Below are positions 1-10,401 of a stretch of DNA of 64,000 nucleotides, piece by piece. A program made the translations under genes and the position numbers. The first letter of the stretch is position 1, and every line of letters starts with the position of its first letter. The stretch spans positions 79,072 to 143,071 of the forward strand of contig MU657200.1 of assembly GCA_026770575.1 (NCBI GenBank), in the 5' to 3' direction. The notes under the pieces are model-generated. The model saw only the letters and a list, made by a program, of their open reading frames with translations. It made no database searches and had not been told where the DNA came from. The DNA is from Pelagophyceae sp. CCMP2097 (taxonomy: Eukaryota > Sar > Pelagophyceae).

Positions 1-459
1 TGCCGTAAACTGACGTTGAATAAACGGCAAGGACCCTTCGGGTCCTGAAGAACCAGTGACCAAAAACTTCTTCTATGATGATTCCAATGAGGCTCATGCT
101 CGACCTCCACTCCCAATTTTAGCAATTCGCATCAACCACCAATCGCTGAATCGGCCGAGTTGCTGCCCTTTTCTTCCCGAAGGTGGAACCTCACGGATTT
201 ACCCGGGGACAGAAGGACAGAAGGACCGACCGACAAAATTGCCCCTGGTAATCCAGGCTCCTGAGCCTCTCCGAAAATATAACGGATCCATTATACAGTG
301 CGGAGATTCAACTGATCTATTAAAAATATATCGGTTGAACGGAACCTGGGGCTCAGGAGCCTGCCTGGTAATCCTTCAATCAAATTGCAAAGGTCCCGAA
401 GGGCCCTTGCCGTAAACTGACGTTGATTAAACGGCAAGGACCTTTCGGTTCCTCAAAAA
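1..459. repeat. Direct repeat pair around a small inverted repeat
   Basis: A segment of about 52 bp at 1-52 recurs with few changes at 408-459, an offset of 407 bp. Between the copies, a 14-bp sequence at 254-267 is exactly reverse-complemented at 350-363. The stretch is AT-richer than the genes and has no convincing coding frame. It resembles a small non-autonomous element or LTR-like duplication, but no transposase or target-site duplication is visible. Confidence 0.5.
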
Positions 460-471
460 CCGCTCCAACAC

Positions 472-483
472 TAGGAATTCCTA
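472..483. repeat. TAGGAATTCCTA palindrome, copy 1
   Basis: A perfect 12-bp palindrome in intergenic DNA just downstream of the second copy of the 1-52/408-459 repeat. The same 12-mer occurs at 4094-4105, 10309-10320 and 61691-61702, with a one-base variant at 62280-62291. Confidence 0.8.
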
Positions 484-789
484 AATCGCATTTTCCTCGA
501 TAACTCCCCTCGCCTTGCCTTGCAGAATCATTTACAACATTGTAGCGAATTAAAACCTCGCTCCGTCGTGACCGAAGCAGCACTCGCTGCGTTCCAGGCC
601 GTGCCTCGAGGACTCCTCTCCAACTTTTGTCGGGGACTCCCCTGCGGGCCGTTATTCGGTCGCGTGCATCCCGATGCGCTATGGAAAGGGGCAGACCGCG
701 ATAGGATCGCCAATAAGGTTGCATTTCTACTTGCCCCAGCCAACCTAAAGAAGGTCAAACCGAACAAAGCGCCCTGTCCGTGACACTTT

Positions 790-1526
790 CTTCAGTTCAA
801 ATCCAGCTGCAACCGGCACGAAAGAGGCGGCGTCGGGGAGGCATGCGGAGCCCTGCGGCGCCTCGGTCGCATCCCGGGTCCAGAAACCATAAAAATAGCG
901 TCTAAAGGGCGAGGCGGGAGGCGAACCTCTGGATCGACACGCCTCCGAGCGCCTCGCTCCTCTTCTACAGAGATTGTTCGCGCGTGTTTTAGCGACGATT
1001 CTGTCGCACCGTGCGAACCCCTTTTTTGCCGGAGCGGAGAAGTTCTCCCAGCGCGCTGCGTCGGCCTCGGCGCTCTTGCGCGGCTTATGGGCCTCGGCGG
1101 CCGGTCGGCCATGGGCGAGAGTGCGGTGCGGGCGAAGCGGCGGATCCCGCAGCTGCACATCCTCTCCGTTAACACCGAAGGCTGGAAACCCGTGCAGTCG
1201 CGGAGCGAGGTGCGTAGCGTCGAAAGAGGCACCAAGATGCACACACTCAAGCGTAGGTCGAATACGGTGCGCTTAAAAGACGAAGCGGCGCCGCCGCGCC
1301 GTGATTTTCGGCTCACCACTCACCGCCCGACGCAGGCGAGTGGGTCCAGCGCATCGTCGGCGAGGCCGCGCGCATCAACGGCAGCGGTGCGTTTCGCTCT
1401 CAGCGGCGCCGATGCGATGCGACGACGCGAAGATGCCCGAGAGACGCGTGGGGTGTCTCCCGACGAATCTGACGGTGCCCCAGCTCACGTTCCTGCGCAG
1501 GCCCGCTGTCGCGGCACTTTTCCGCG
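790..1526. other. No gene recognised
   Basis: GC-rich DNA upstream of the F-box-like gene. Open frames exist on both strands, but none has a recognisable domain or a clean G/C third-position pattern. A 5' exon or leader of the downstream gene may lie here, especially after about 1420. Confidence 0.4.
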
Positions 1527-4001
1527 ATGACGGCGCTGCTGTGGCTGCGGTGGTGCACCGTGCGCGAGCTGGCTGCGCTGTCCGGAGTTTGCAAGACATT
1601 CCGCGGTGCGTCTCTGTTCCCCTCGACGAGCCAAGAGCCCTGCGACACACGCTTTAGGCCGCGCGTCGGCGGGCGGCGCGGCGTCGCTGGTGGAGGCGTG
1701 CGCGGCGGCGCTCTGCCGTATGGAGCCCGCGTCGTATTGTCGGCAAACCCGTCGCAGGAAGGATATCACAGAGGCTTGAGAAACAAAAGACGCGGGTCGT
1801 TCGCAAAGCGGGTGCCCCTTTGAACCTACTTGCGCCAGGCGACCTGTACGCTTCGCTGCGGCCGCAGCTGCCGCGCGAGCGGCACGTGCCGCTCGGCGCG
1901 GCGCTCCTCCCGAAACGTCGCGGCCGCAGCAAGGTGTCGCGGCCGTCGTGGCTCGGGCGCCTAGACGCGCTGCGGCACGGGTCCACGCTCCTCGTCGACG
2001 TGGAAACGTCGCACAGGGGTGAGAATACGGCGATTCGACTCCTAGCACGAAACTTTAATCAAAATAGTAGGCTCAAGGGCTTCCGTGGACGTGGTCATCT
2101 ACGAGGCCGTGGACGGGTGCTGCTTCGAACTCTCGCGGCGGCCGGCCGCAGCGGACTTTGCCACTCTTCAAGCTCCTTATGCCTGCGTCGGCTACCGAGG
2201 GTCGCTACTGCTTCTCCCGAGAGCACACGACGCGTGGTTCGAAGAGGCGCGCGAGCCGCCCGTGCTCGAGGGCCAGACTTTAGATCAGACTCTCGGTGGC
2301 GTGGCGATTCGGTGGGACCCTTCGACTTCGGAGTGGGCGGCCGTGCGCTTGTGGGATTTGATGGCAACAAAGCAGCGCTGCTTAGCTTTACGCTCCTCTA
2401 ACTTCCGGCGCGCCGTCTGCATCGACTCTGTCGCGCGGTGCGTCCTTGCGTCGGTGCGATACCGTGAAGCACCGAGGCCGGATGGGGGTGCGTTCACGGC
2501 TTTGGGAAGGGGGGAAGTCACCGCCGACCGGCGCCCGTGGAACGTGGCCCGAAGGAGCAGCCTCGCCGCCGGCAACGAGGAGGACGAAGACGCACAGCGC
2601 GATTCTTTACCGGATTCTTTGTGGGAGCCTTTACCGGACTTGAGGCCGACGAGGGACGTCGTGGACGTGCACCTCATATGCGCCCAGTGCTCAAACTGGA
2701 GGCGCATACTCGACTGCGACGACGCCGCCGAGGCTGACGTTTTAGAAAACGTCGACTTGGGCTTGGACCGGCCGCTGCTGATGGACGAGTGCGCGGAGAG
2801 TAGTGGGTTCGACCGGCACGCGAGGCACGGAGCGCACCAGCCCCTCGACGACCTGCCCACCGCGCTGCACGCGCTGCACCAGCAGCACGCCGCGCTGCAC
2901 GCGCACCACCTGGCCCTGCACGCGCAGCACCTGGCCTTGCACGCGCCGCCGCCGCAAGCGCACTACGCGCCGCAGCCGCAACAACCTCTACTCGCAGAAG
3001 ACGCAGAGGCCGACCGCCGCGACGCCCAAGCCTGGCTCGGCCGCAGGCGCGCGGATTACAAAAAAAGCGCCATGCGCAGGAAACGAGCCGGCGTCGACGC
3101 CGAGCCGGTTCGTTCTTTTGCTCACGCCTCGCAATGCCGCCCTTTGCTCACGCCTCGCGACGCGCGCCCCCAGGTGCCCGCGCACTCGCGCGACGTCACG
3201 TTCGCCGTCGCGCTCGAGGCGCGCGACTCGTCGGGCGCCCTGCACAACGTGCCGTCGGTGCACAATCCGCGTCAAGCGGCAAGCCGGGGCAAACCAGCAC
3301 CACTCACAGTCACAAAAGCACCGTCAGAGAGGGTGTGATAACTGAGTCGCGAGCGGCATCGCCAGGGGAGACCCGTCGCCAGCAAGCGATTCGATGCCGG
3401 TCGATAGGCGGGCGCGGCCGCAGTCTACGCCCTCGACGAGGCCGCCGACCGCTGGGTCCTCGTCGCGCGCTACGCCTTCCCGCGAGGGCAACGGCCCGCG
3501 GTGACGTCCGTCGAGAACACGCTCGTCATCGTCCTCTCGGCGACGTACGTCGGTCGTCTCGGCGGTGCGACCACGTTACAGGAAACCTCTAGGCGGGCAG
3601 TGGCTTTGGACGTCGACACGCTGCGGTGGCGCGCCGTGCTCCACGGTCGCGTGGCCCCGCAGCGCGCACACAGCGCCTTCTCCGCGTGCGCGTCGCCGGG
3701 CGCGAGGTCGTTTGCGACGCTCGCCGTGCGGCCGTCGCGTCTTCGCGTGGGAAACCCGGGCCGTAGTGTCATGATGTGACCAGAGGGTCGCCGGGGGCAT
3801 CCGAGGGCCCCGGAGAAGGGCCGCCCCGGAGAAGCCAGAGCGCCATCGACTTAGGTGAGCCCTACGCAGTGCGCCTTGACGTCGTGCGAGGCGGATTTGC
3901 GCGACTTGCACTTCACACGGTCGAGCGACGTGGCGCCGCCGGCGCCGCACAAAAGCCCGCAGTCGAGGTGGACGCTGCGCCTCGTGCCGCTCCCGCTCTG
4001 A
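1527..4001 (+). CDS. F-box-like protein with beta-propeller C-terminus (multi-exon)
   Basis: The N-terminus reads like the end of an F-box (VRELAALSGVCKTFR), a substrate-receptor module of SCF ubiquitin ligases. Exons inferred from phase are 1527-1605, 1658-1750, 1839-2018 and 2071 to about 3270, then about 3424-3765 and 3870-4001. The first three introns (52, 88 and 52 bp) keep phase exactly. The big exon holds a C-x2-C-x2-W-R stretch and a low-complexity repeat of ALHA/QH units near 2860-2970. The last exons (YALDEAADRWVL, ALDVDTLRW) look like kelch blades. A TGA at 3999 ends the frame with the highest G/C third positions. The 5' end, the 3270-3424 junction and the 3765-3870 junction are uncertain. 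Confidence 0.5.
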
Positions 4002-4093
4002 CAGCTCTGACTGCAATGGCCCCAAGGCATCCTCTAAATGTCCCCTCTCTGCAACGGTCGATGCGCCGGTTCCGGGGCGGTTCGAGACTCTAC

Positions 4094-4105
4094 TAGGAAT
4101 TCCTA
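4094..4105. repeat. TAGGAATTCCTA palindrome, copy 2
   Basis: Here the palindrome extends to 16 bp (4092-4107). It sits in the 172-bp gap between the convergent ends of the F-box-like gene and the ABCF gene. Confidence 0.8.
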
Positions 4106-4173
4106 GTTGTGTCACTTGATCTTTGTGAGTTGATTTTTGTGGGTTGAAGCCTTGAAGGTGACTTTATTTTTTG

Positions 4174-6934
4174 TTACTTGATCTTTGCGTGCTGTTTCTT
4201 GACGTAGTCTTGGAATGAAGCGGCTTTCTTCACCGCGTTCTTGGCGACCACCCAGCACTCCGTCGCGACCTGGCCGACGAAGAACTGGTCGTGGGAGACG
4301 CAGATCACCGCGCCGTCGAAGCTCTTGACGCATTGGGCGAGGGCGGCCACGCTCTCCAAGTCGAGGTTGTTTGTGGGCTCGTCCAGCACCAGGATGTGCG
4401 GCTCGGCGTACGACACCGCCGCCAGCGCGACGCGCGACCGCTGGCCGCCGGATAAAGCGGACGCGGGCACATTTTGTAAGTCTGGATCTTGGCCGGAGAC
4501 GCCGCAATTCGCCAGGTGCGACCGCAATTTCAGCATGTGTTCGTTCGAGCCGTCGGCAGGAAAGCGCAGCATCATGAACTGCAGCGGCGTCAGCCGCAGG
4601 TCGATCTGCTCGGCGTGGTGCTGGTTCACGAGCTCGATGCGGGCATGGCCAGACCTGCGTTTTTGACGTGGATTCGAGGCATCCTCTTTGCACCCCTCTC
4701 TTTGCACCCGCATCCCGCTTTGCCTTTGGCATCCCGCCGCCTCACCGGATGACACGCCCCGCGGTGGCCTCGAGCTCGCCGGTGATGAGCTTGACAAGAG
4801 TTGTCTTCCCGTTGCCGTTTTCGCCGACGAAGACGACTCGCGACCTTGACGTGATGCCCAAATCACATTTCTCGAAGAGCGTACACTGTCCCGGGTAGGC
4901 AAAGCCGACGTCTACGAGCGAGACGATGTTGCCGTCGATGAGGCCGCCTGCCTTGAGCTTCATGGGGAGTTCTTGGTCCTCCTCCAACGCCGCGAGGTCA
5001 GAGTCCTCGTCCTCCCCAGCAGTCGCCAGCTTGTCCGCCTGCTTCTCCTTCATCTTCATCTTGTTAATGGCCTAATCGACATCCCAGTCGGTCGCCAAAG
5101 CCGGTTGGCGCTTGCCAAGAACAAACGCGACTCACGGAAGAGCTTCCGCCGTATTTAAAGCCGTGGCCCGCGAATTCGCGCAGCTTTGCAATCTCGGCCC
5201 CGCGCCGCTCCTGGGATCGCTCCCAGCACAGCTTTTGGTCCGCGCGTCTCGCCTCCCACGTCTCGTAAGAGCCGTGCGTCTGCGTCAGGCGCCGCGCCGC
5301 CCCTACGTTTCCGTTTGAGAAACCCACTCGGGAGACACGCTTTTCCGCACCGGAGATGTGCAGCACATCGGTGCAGACGTCTTCGAGGAAGCAGCGGTCG
5401 TGGGATACGATTACCACGATCCTCTCGGCCCAATTCGCTTCCCCGAGCTCGCGCGCGAGCCACAAAACAGCCGCGATAGACAAATGGTTCGTCGGCTCGT
5501 CCAAAAGGAGGACATCGGGTCTGGCAAACAACGCCGCGGCGAGGTTTGTGCGGACGCGCCAGCCTCCAGAGAGTTGGTTCATTTTCTTCTTCCGCAAAGT
5601 GTCCGAAAAGCCCAGCGCCTGCAGCAGTTCATCCGCGCGCCTGTCCGCAGAGTCGGCGTCGATCTGGTCCAACCGCTCGATGGCGGCGTTGAGGCGATGG
5701 GCAAGCTTGTCGTCATTCTGGCAAAAGTCTCGTTCCTCGGTCAAGACGCGTCTTTCCACGTCCGCGTCCACCACAAGTTCTCCCGGCGTCCGTGCCTCAT
5801 CTTCAGGTTTCAAAGTCACGTCCTGCGTGACGTAGTGCACGCTGCAGTTGGCCGGCACGTCGCCGCACCGCCTTGCGGCTAAAGCTTGCAGCAGCGTCGA
5901 CTTGCCTGTCGGTGAGACTCGATGGAGTGCATTCAGAAGGACCCTGGCATTCAGAGGAAACTTGCCTTTGCCGTTCCTTCCCACCAACGCGTACCGCTTG
6001 CCTCTCACTAAGGTCATCTGCGCGTCCTCGATCAGAGGCACGCCGCCGCCGGGGTTCTGAAGCGTGAAGGCCCGCGCTTCGATAGCGCCCTTGAAAGCGC
6101 CCTGCGACCACCTTGCTCGAACGGCTTTCACGCGCGCCTCCTCCAGATCCAACTCCAGCAAAGCGCGCTCTATCTTCACTCGCTCGAGGCGGCCCTCCTT
6201 GCCACGCTCGCTCTTGAACCCCTTGTCCTTCTTTTTCTTTTCATCGACTTTCTCCTCGACCTTCACCACGACCGCCACCGGCGCCGCCGGCGCTGGGACG
6301 TCGCCGAAGACGGCGCGCGCCGCCGCGATGGCCGCATGCGTAGTCGTCGCGCCTCGATGGACCTACTCCCTCGTCGCGTCGCTGCCGCCCGGCGTCGCTT
6401 TCGCCGCGGCGCGCGCGTCTCCCTCGTCGCGTCGCTGCCGCCCGGCGTCGCTGCCGCAGCCGTGGCCCCGCTTTCGCCGACGCTGCAACGCGCGATGGGC
6501 ATCTTCTGGACGGGCGGCGGCGGCGGCGCGGGCGGGCCGGCGACTCGCCATTTGCCCAAAGCTTCCTAAGACCGTCATTCGACGCGGCCTCTCCGCGACA
6601 GACGCGCGCGGCCGGCGGAACCGCGGCATCTGCCGGCCGGCGGATGCGGAAAGGCGGGCGACTGACGAGGAGTTCTTGGGTTTTCTTCGCCGCTTCGGCC
6701 TCGTCGTCGCAGACGCCGCCGCTGATCAAGAACTCCGACACCTGCAAAGACCCGCGTCACGGGCGCTGCGGCGTCCTGGGGGGGCGGAATCGTCGAGTGC
6801 GGGAATCTTCCGTTGCGAAATACCTGCTCAACCACGTCCATCATGTCCTCGGCGTCGTCCAGCAGCCCCGCCACGTACGGCACCAGGTCCTCGTCGAGGC
6901 CCGCCAAAACGCGCTCGCACACCGCCTGCGACAT
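4174..6934 (-). CDS. ABC-F ATPase, GCN20/ABCF3-like
   Basis: Soluble twin-ATPase protein of the ABCF family, which acts on ribosomes; GCN20/ABCF3 members link to GCN1-GCN2 signalling. NBD1 has Walker A GRNGKGKST, signature LSGGW and Walker B VLLLDEPTNHL. NBD2 has GENGNGKTT, LSGGQ, LVLDEPTNNLD and SHDQFF. There are no membrane segments. The N-terminus (MSQAVCERVLAGLDEDLVPY, then VSEFLISGGVCDDEAEAAKK) matches the ABCF3-type leader. Phase-consistent introns are 4655-4745, 5072-5135, 5906-5965 (GC-AG, inside Walker A) and 6742-6822. The segment 6280-6660 is proline- and alanine-rich, contains a 32-bp direct repeat (6368 and 6421), and its splicing is unresolved. The start at 6934 is preferred over an in-frame ATG at 7021. 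Confidence 0.85.
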
Positions 6935-7139
6935 TGCGACCACCGAAGACGCGGCGTCGATCACCTTGACACCGCTTCGGCGATTCTTCGGGACTCTACA
7001 AAAGATTAATATTGCTATCACCGCCGGACCGGAGCGGGCGCCCCGCGCGGCATCTTATTTGCGGCGAGCGCATTCGACTCGCAGCGCGCGCCCGTCCCGG
7101 CGCGCTGGGTCGCCACCGCGTCCTCTGCCGCGGCCGCAT

Positions 7140-8456
7140 TCATGCGCCAGTTTTCGGCGCGGCGCCAGTTTTCGGCGCGGGGCCCGCTGCGAAAAGGGCT
7201 TGGACGCGGCCCGGTCGGCCCGGCGAAACGCGGACGGCAAAGGCGCGCCGCAGCGGGCGCCCCGTCGCGTCGAAGAGGCGGGCCTGGGGGAGCGAGTCCT
7301 CGACGGCGGCGGCGAGCTGTTTTGGCGTGTACGCGTCGGCCGCGAGCACTCGGCGGACATCGTCCGAGTCGCTCAGCGTGAACGCGACGACGCGGAGCAC
7401 GCAATCGTGGACGACGAGGCGTTCGGTGGCGTGAAAAGGGGCGCCGTGGTACGAAATCTCGCGGCCGCATACGTCGCCGTCGTCGGCGCTGAGGACGATT
7501 CGCACTTCGCCGGTCATGGTGCAGTCGGCGAGGCGCTTAGCTTGGTCGCCATCTAAAGAGAAGAGCGCCGCCTGCGTCAGGGGCCACGCCTCGGGCACCC
7601 CCCACTCCCGAGCCGGCGCGAGGGCAAAAGCCGCGACCGCAAAGGCCGTGGGCGCAACGCCGAACAATAAGGCCCAGGCAACGCTCTTGTGGTTGTTGGC
7701 GAACGCAATGTAGTAAGCCGGGAGGGTCGTCAGGAACGCCGCCGCAACGCGCTTCGACATGACCACACCAATGCCCGAGTGCATGCCCAGCACCGCGCAT
7801 AGAGTCGGCAGCCTCAAACGCGGCACCACTAGAGTGAGCGGCGCTAAAACGCACTCCAAAACGAGCGTCGCCGCCGCGAGCGTGGCGAGCGCCGGTCCGT
7901 TCGCAAGGAGCCGTTTCGCCGCCGCCGGCCACAGCGGCCGTGCGCTTTTGGAGTCGGCGTACAATCGGATGTAGAAGCGCAGCGTCTTCGGCCGCGCCCA
8001 GCGCCAGCCCGCGGCGCGGAGCTTTGAGACTCCGGTGGACAGCAGAAAGTGGACGACGAGTCCGAGCGCGGCGCCGTTCAAATCGCGTTCGTTCGGGAAC
8101 GGCGCGGCGCATGCCCAGGCGAGCCAGAGCAGTGGGTACTCGCCATGGCGACGCGTGCTGGCCGTTTCCAGGGCGTGGTAGACGGTCACCGCGATTGCGA
8201 CGCCCACGCGCACCAAAACCGAGTCGCCAAAGACAGACCCCGCCGAAAGCGCCATGGCCAGGCCCCAAAAGGCGTTGCGAGGCGGGACGGTGGCGCGGAC
8301 GTAGCGGAAGGCAGTGGTAAAGGGCCAGGGCGGCTCCTTGTAAACGGAGCCGCTTGCGAGTTGGAACGGTCGAAGCCCTGACGCCGAGACGGCGAGCCAC
8401 CAAAGCATCGTCGCGCACAGCTCGAGAGCGTAGAACCGCCGCGCCAACGAAACCAT
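7140..8456 (-). CDS. Multi-pass membrane protein, HTTM-like
   Basis: Single-exon protein of 438 residues with about ten hydrophobic segments between residues 10 and 285, then a soluble C-terminal part of about 150 residues. The region LLSTGVSKLRAAGWRW followed by paired helices recalls the HTTM domain shared with vitamin-K-dependent gamma-carboxylase, but no catalytic lysines are clear. The C-terminus ends in a doubled APKTGA unit. It lies 205 bp upstream of ABCF on the same strand and is divergent from the small gene at 8648 (191 bp between start codons). Function unknown; the family call is tentative. Confidence 0.6.
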   Translation of the reverse strand: MVSLARRFYALELCATMLWWLAVSASGLRPFQLASGSVYKEPPWPFTTAFRYVRATVPPRNAFWGLAMALSAGSVFGDSVLVRVGVAIAVTVYHALETASTRRHGEYPLLWLAWACAAPFPNERDLNGAALGLVVHFLLSTGVSKLRAAGWRWARPKTLRFYIRLYADSKSARPLWPAAAKRLLANGPALATLAAATLVLECVLAPLTLVVPRLRLPTLCAVLGMHSGIGVVMSKRVAAAFLTTLPAYYIAFANNHKSVAWALLFGVAPTAFAVAAFALAPAREWGVPEAWPLTQAALFSLDGDQAKRLADCTMTGEVRIVLSADDGDVCGREISYHGAPFHATERLVVHDCVLRVVAFTLSDSDDVRRVLAADAYTPKQLAAAVEDSLPQARLFDATGRPLRRAFAVRVSPGRPGRVQALFAAGPAPKTGAAPKTGA

Positions 8457-8647
8457 GCGGGGGGTCGAAGGTCGCAGAACAGACTAGAATCCGCCGCGCC
8501 CAAAGTGCGAGGTGTTTCCGATCTCGTCTCAAAATTTCAGCGGTTCTGGTGACGTTTCAGTCTTCAATCTATCTCGCTCTCGAGGACCCGAGCCCCGCTG
8601 CGCCCGCCGCCGCCGCGCACGCTCTCGGTCCTTTGGAGCAGCGTGGC

Positions 8648-9196
8648 ATGGCGCGGTGCGCATGGCTGCTGCTCTTGGCGGCGGCGTGCGAACGCGCCGT
8701 TTCGGCGCCGGGCCTTTCTTCGCGGCGCCGGGCGCTGGGCGTGCGCGGCGGCGGCGCTCTGGATATGCGCGGCGGCGGAACCTCGGCGATTGCGCGCGAC
8801 TTTAAGAAGGAGATTTCGGCCGGGGTGATGGACGGCGCTGTGAACTTCCTCGAGGCCCCGATGTTCGAACTCAGCACCAGCGTGAGCACTTCTTCTGCGA
8901 CGCGCTCCACCTTGGCCGCTCGACTCCGTCTTGGTGTGTAGGCGGCTGTGATGTTCTTGACTGTGATCGACCTCACGAAAGAGGTTCGAACGCTGGGCTA
9001 CAAGAGCGCGAATTGGGCGCTGTTTTGCCTCGCTTTGTCAAGATGTTTGAAGTCGCTCCTCACCGTCCTGCGCACGACGTCGGTGGCACTTCGAGGCTAC
9101 AAGGCGTACACCGTGGTGCACAAAGGCGACCACGTCTTCCTCCGACACATCCCAGAAACGGAACCCGACCCAAGCGCCATCAACGCGCCCGAGTGA
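8648..9196 (+). CDS. Small secreted or plastid-targeted protein, unknown
   Basis: Exons 8648-8881 and 8942-9196 (60-bp intron, GTGAG donor, TAG acceptor, phase 0) give 162 residues. The first 20 residues (MARCAWLLLLAAACERAVSA) look like a signal peptide, followed by an Arg/Gly-rich stretch as in bipartite plastid leaders of secondary algae. The mature part has one possible hydrophobic helix (ANWALFCLALSRCL) and an acidic C-terminus. No known domain was recognised. Confidence 0.65.
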
Positions 9197-9349
9197 GGCA
9201 CCAAGCGCGCGAGAAACGCGGCCACACGTCGGACCGCACAGCCATCGGGGCACCTAACACCATCTTTGCGACGCCCGAGGCTCGCGGGATGACAGGCGCC
9301 CTCGGATCTCAAGATACAATGGTTAAACAGTGTCGGGCGGACGGCATGG

Positions 9350-10199
9350 TCACCGCGCCGCGGTTTCCGGCCCGTCGTCGTCGTCGCCTTCATCGCCGTC
9401 GAAGATGTCGTCGACGAGCCTCTGCGCCTCGAGTTTGAACGCCGCCTTTTCTTCATCCGCGGCCTCGCGCCGGAGCTGCTTGATCGCCTTATTAAACGTC
9501 GTCAGCTCCTTGCTCGGGGCGCCGTGGACGCCGCCGATGTGCTCGCGGCAGCACTGAGTGCAAAACGAGTCCATGAATTCCAATTCCACGCCGTACAGCG
9601 TCTCGAACGTCTCAGGAGTGACTCGGCAGAAACCAGGCCGCTCCTCGTACTGCCCGCACAGCCGCGTCTCCTTGTCGACTACGCGGGGGGGGGGGGGGGG
9701 GGGGGGGGGGGGGCTTCGGAAAGAGGCGTCGGCGGACAGGCAGGCAGCATGGGACTCTTCCAAGTGACTCTTCAGTACAGGCAGGAAGCACCGGACTGAG
9801 ACTCACAGTGGATGCACCAGCCGTCGTCGCCGGTCATCGAGTCGTAGAGCGTGCGGTCCTCGGGCGTGAGCCAGCTGTCGAGGTCGTCTCGCCTAGAGCG
9901 GCACGTCGCGCCGAGAGCGCGATGCAGCCTGGGGGTCCACGAGGCCATCCCTTTGCAAAGTCTCCTCGGCGGCGCGCTTACTCCGTGGGCTCGAGGTAGC
10001 AGCAGGCGCCGCAGCCGCTCATGCAGCCCCACTTGGCCGTCTGTTTAAGGAGCGGTTCCGTAGGAGCGGCGGCGGCGCTCTGGAGCAAAACACGGCCGCG
10101 AGGCGCCAGCGAACGCGGCGCCGCGCCGAGGCCCTGCGCGGCCTGCGCCAGCGCCAGCACGACGGCGCACCGCGCGGCGCATCTCCGAGCAGGCGCCAT
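9350..10199 (-). CDS. CxxCxxCC zinc/iron-chelating domain protein (YkgJ family)
   Basis: Predicted metal-cluster protein of 210 residues from exons 10199-9982, 9892-9807 and 9678-9350. Introns 9893-9981 and 9679-9806 restore phase exactly. The motif GCGACCYLEP begins the domain. After splicing, WCIHFDKETRLCGQYEERP and GFCRV follow, the pattern of the YkgJ-like putative zinc- or iron-chelating family found in bacteria and plant plastids. A C-terminal FCTQCCREH adds four cysteines or histidines. The leader (MAPARRCAARCAVVLALAQA) is hydrophobic and followed by Arg-rich sequence, suggesting plastid import. An in-frame ATG at 10256 is an alternative start. Confidence 0.8.
9685..9713. repeat. 29-nt poly-G run (poly-C on the minus strand)
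   Basis: An unbroken run of 29 G. On the coding minus strand it is poly-C, a few bases before the GTAG acceptor of the intron ending at 9679. It therefore lies where a polypyrimidine tract would be. Length in the assembly may be unreliable. Confidence 0.9.
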
Positions 10200-10308
10200 C
10201 CTCGGCGCTGACGCTTCGACTTTTTTTCCTACCGTCGCCAAAACAAACGTCGCCAAAGTTTGGCGACACGCTGGGGTGGGTTTTCCGATCGACCGACTGA
10301 CCTACAAG

Positions 10309-10320
10309 TAGGAATTCCTA
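10309..10320. repeat. TAGGAATTCCTA palindrome, copy 3
   Basis: Lies in the 202-bp divergent intergenic space between the YkgJ-like gene (start 10199) and the first WD40 gene (start 10402). Confidence 0.8.
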
Positions 10321-10401
10321 GTAGATGACGGATCCGCGGGAAAGAGACTGAGCTCTGGACAGGGCGGGCCTGGCCCCGCCTTCGAGGGCGGCCCGGCGGC
10401 G

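Noticed and set aside
1..459. LTR retrotransposon ends
   Set aside because: The repeated segment is only about 52 bp, there is no primer-binding site, polypurine tract or coding domain between the copies.
4112..4732. Arg-rich 206-residue minus-strand frame overlapping ABCF NBD2
   Set aside because: It is a shifted frame of the ABCF exon; the ABCF frame carries Walker B and the signature motif.
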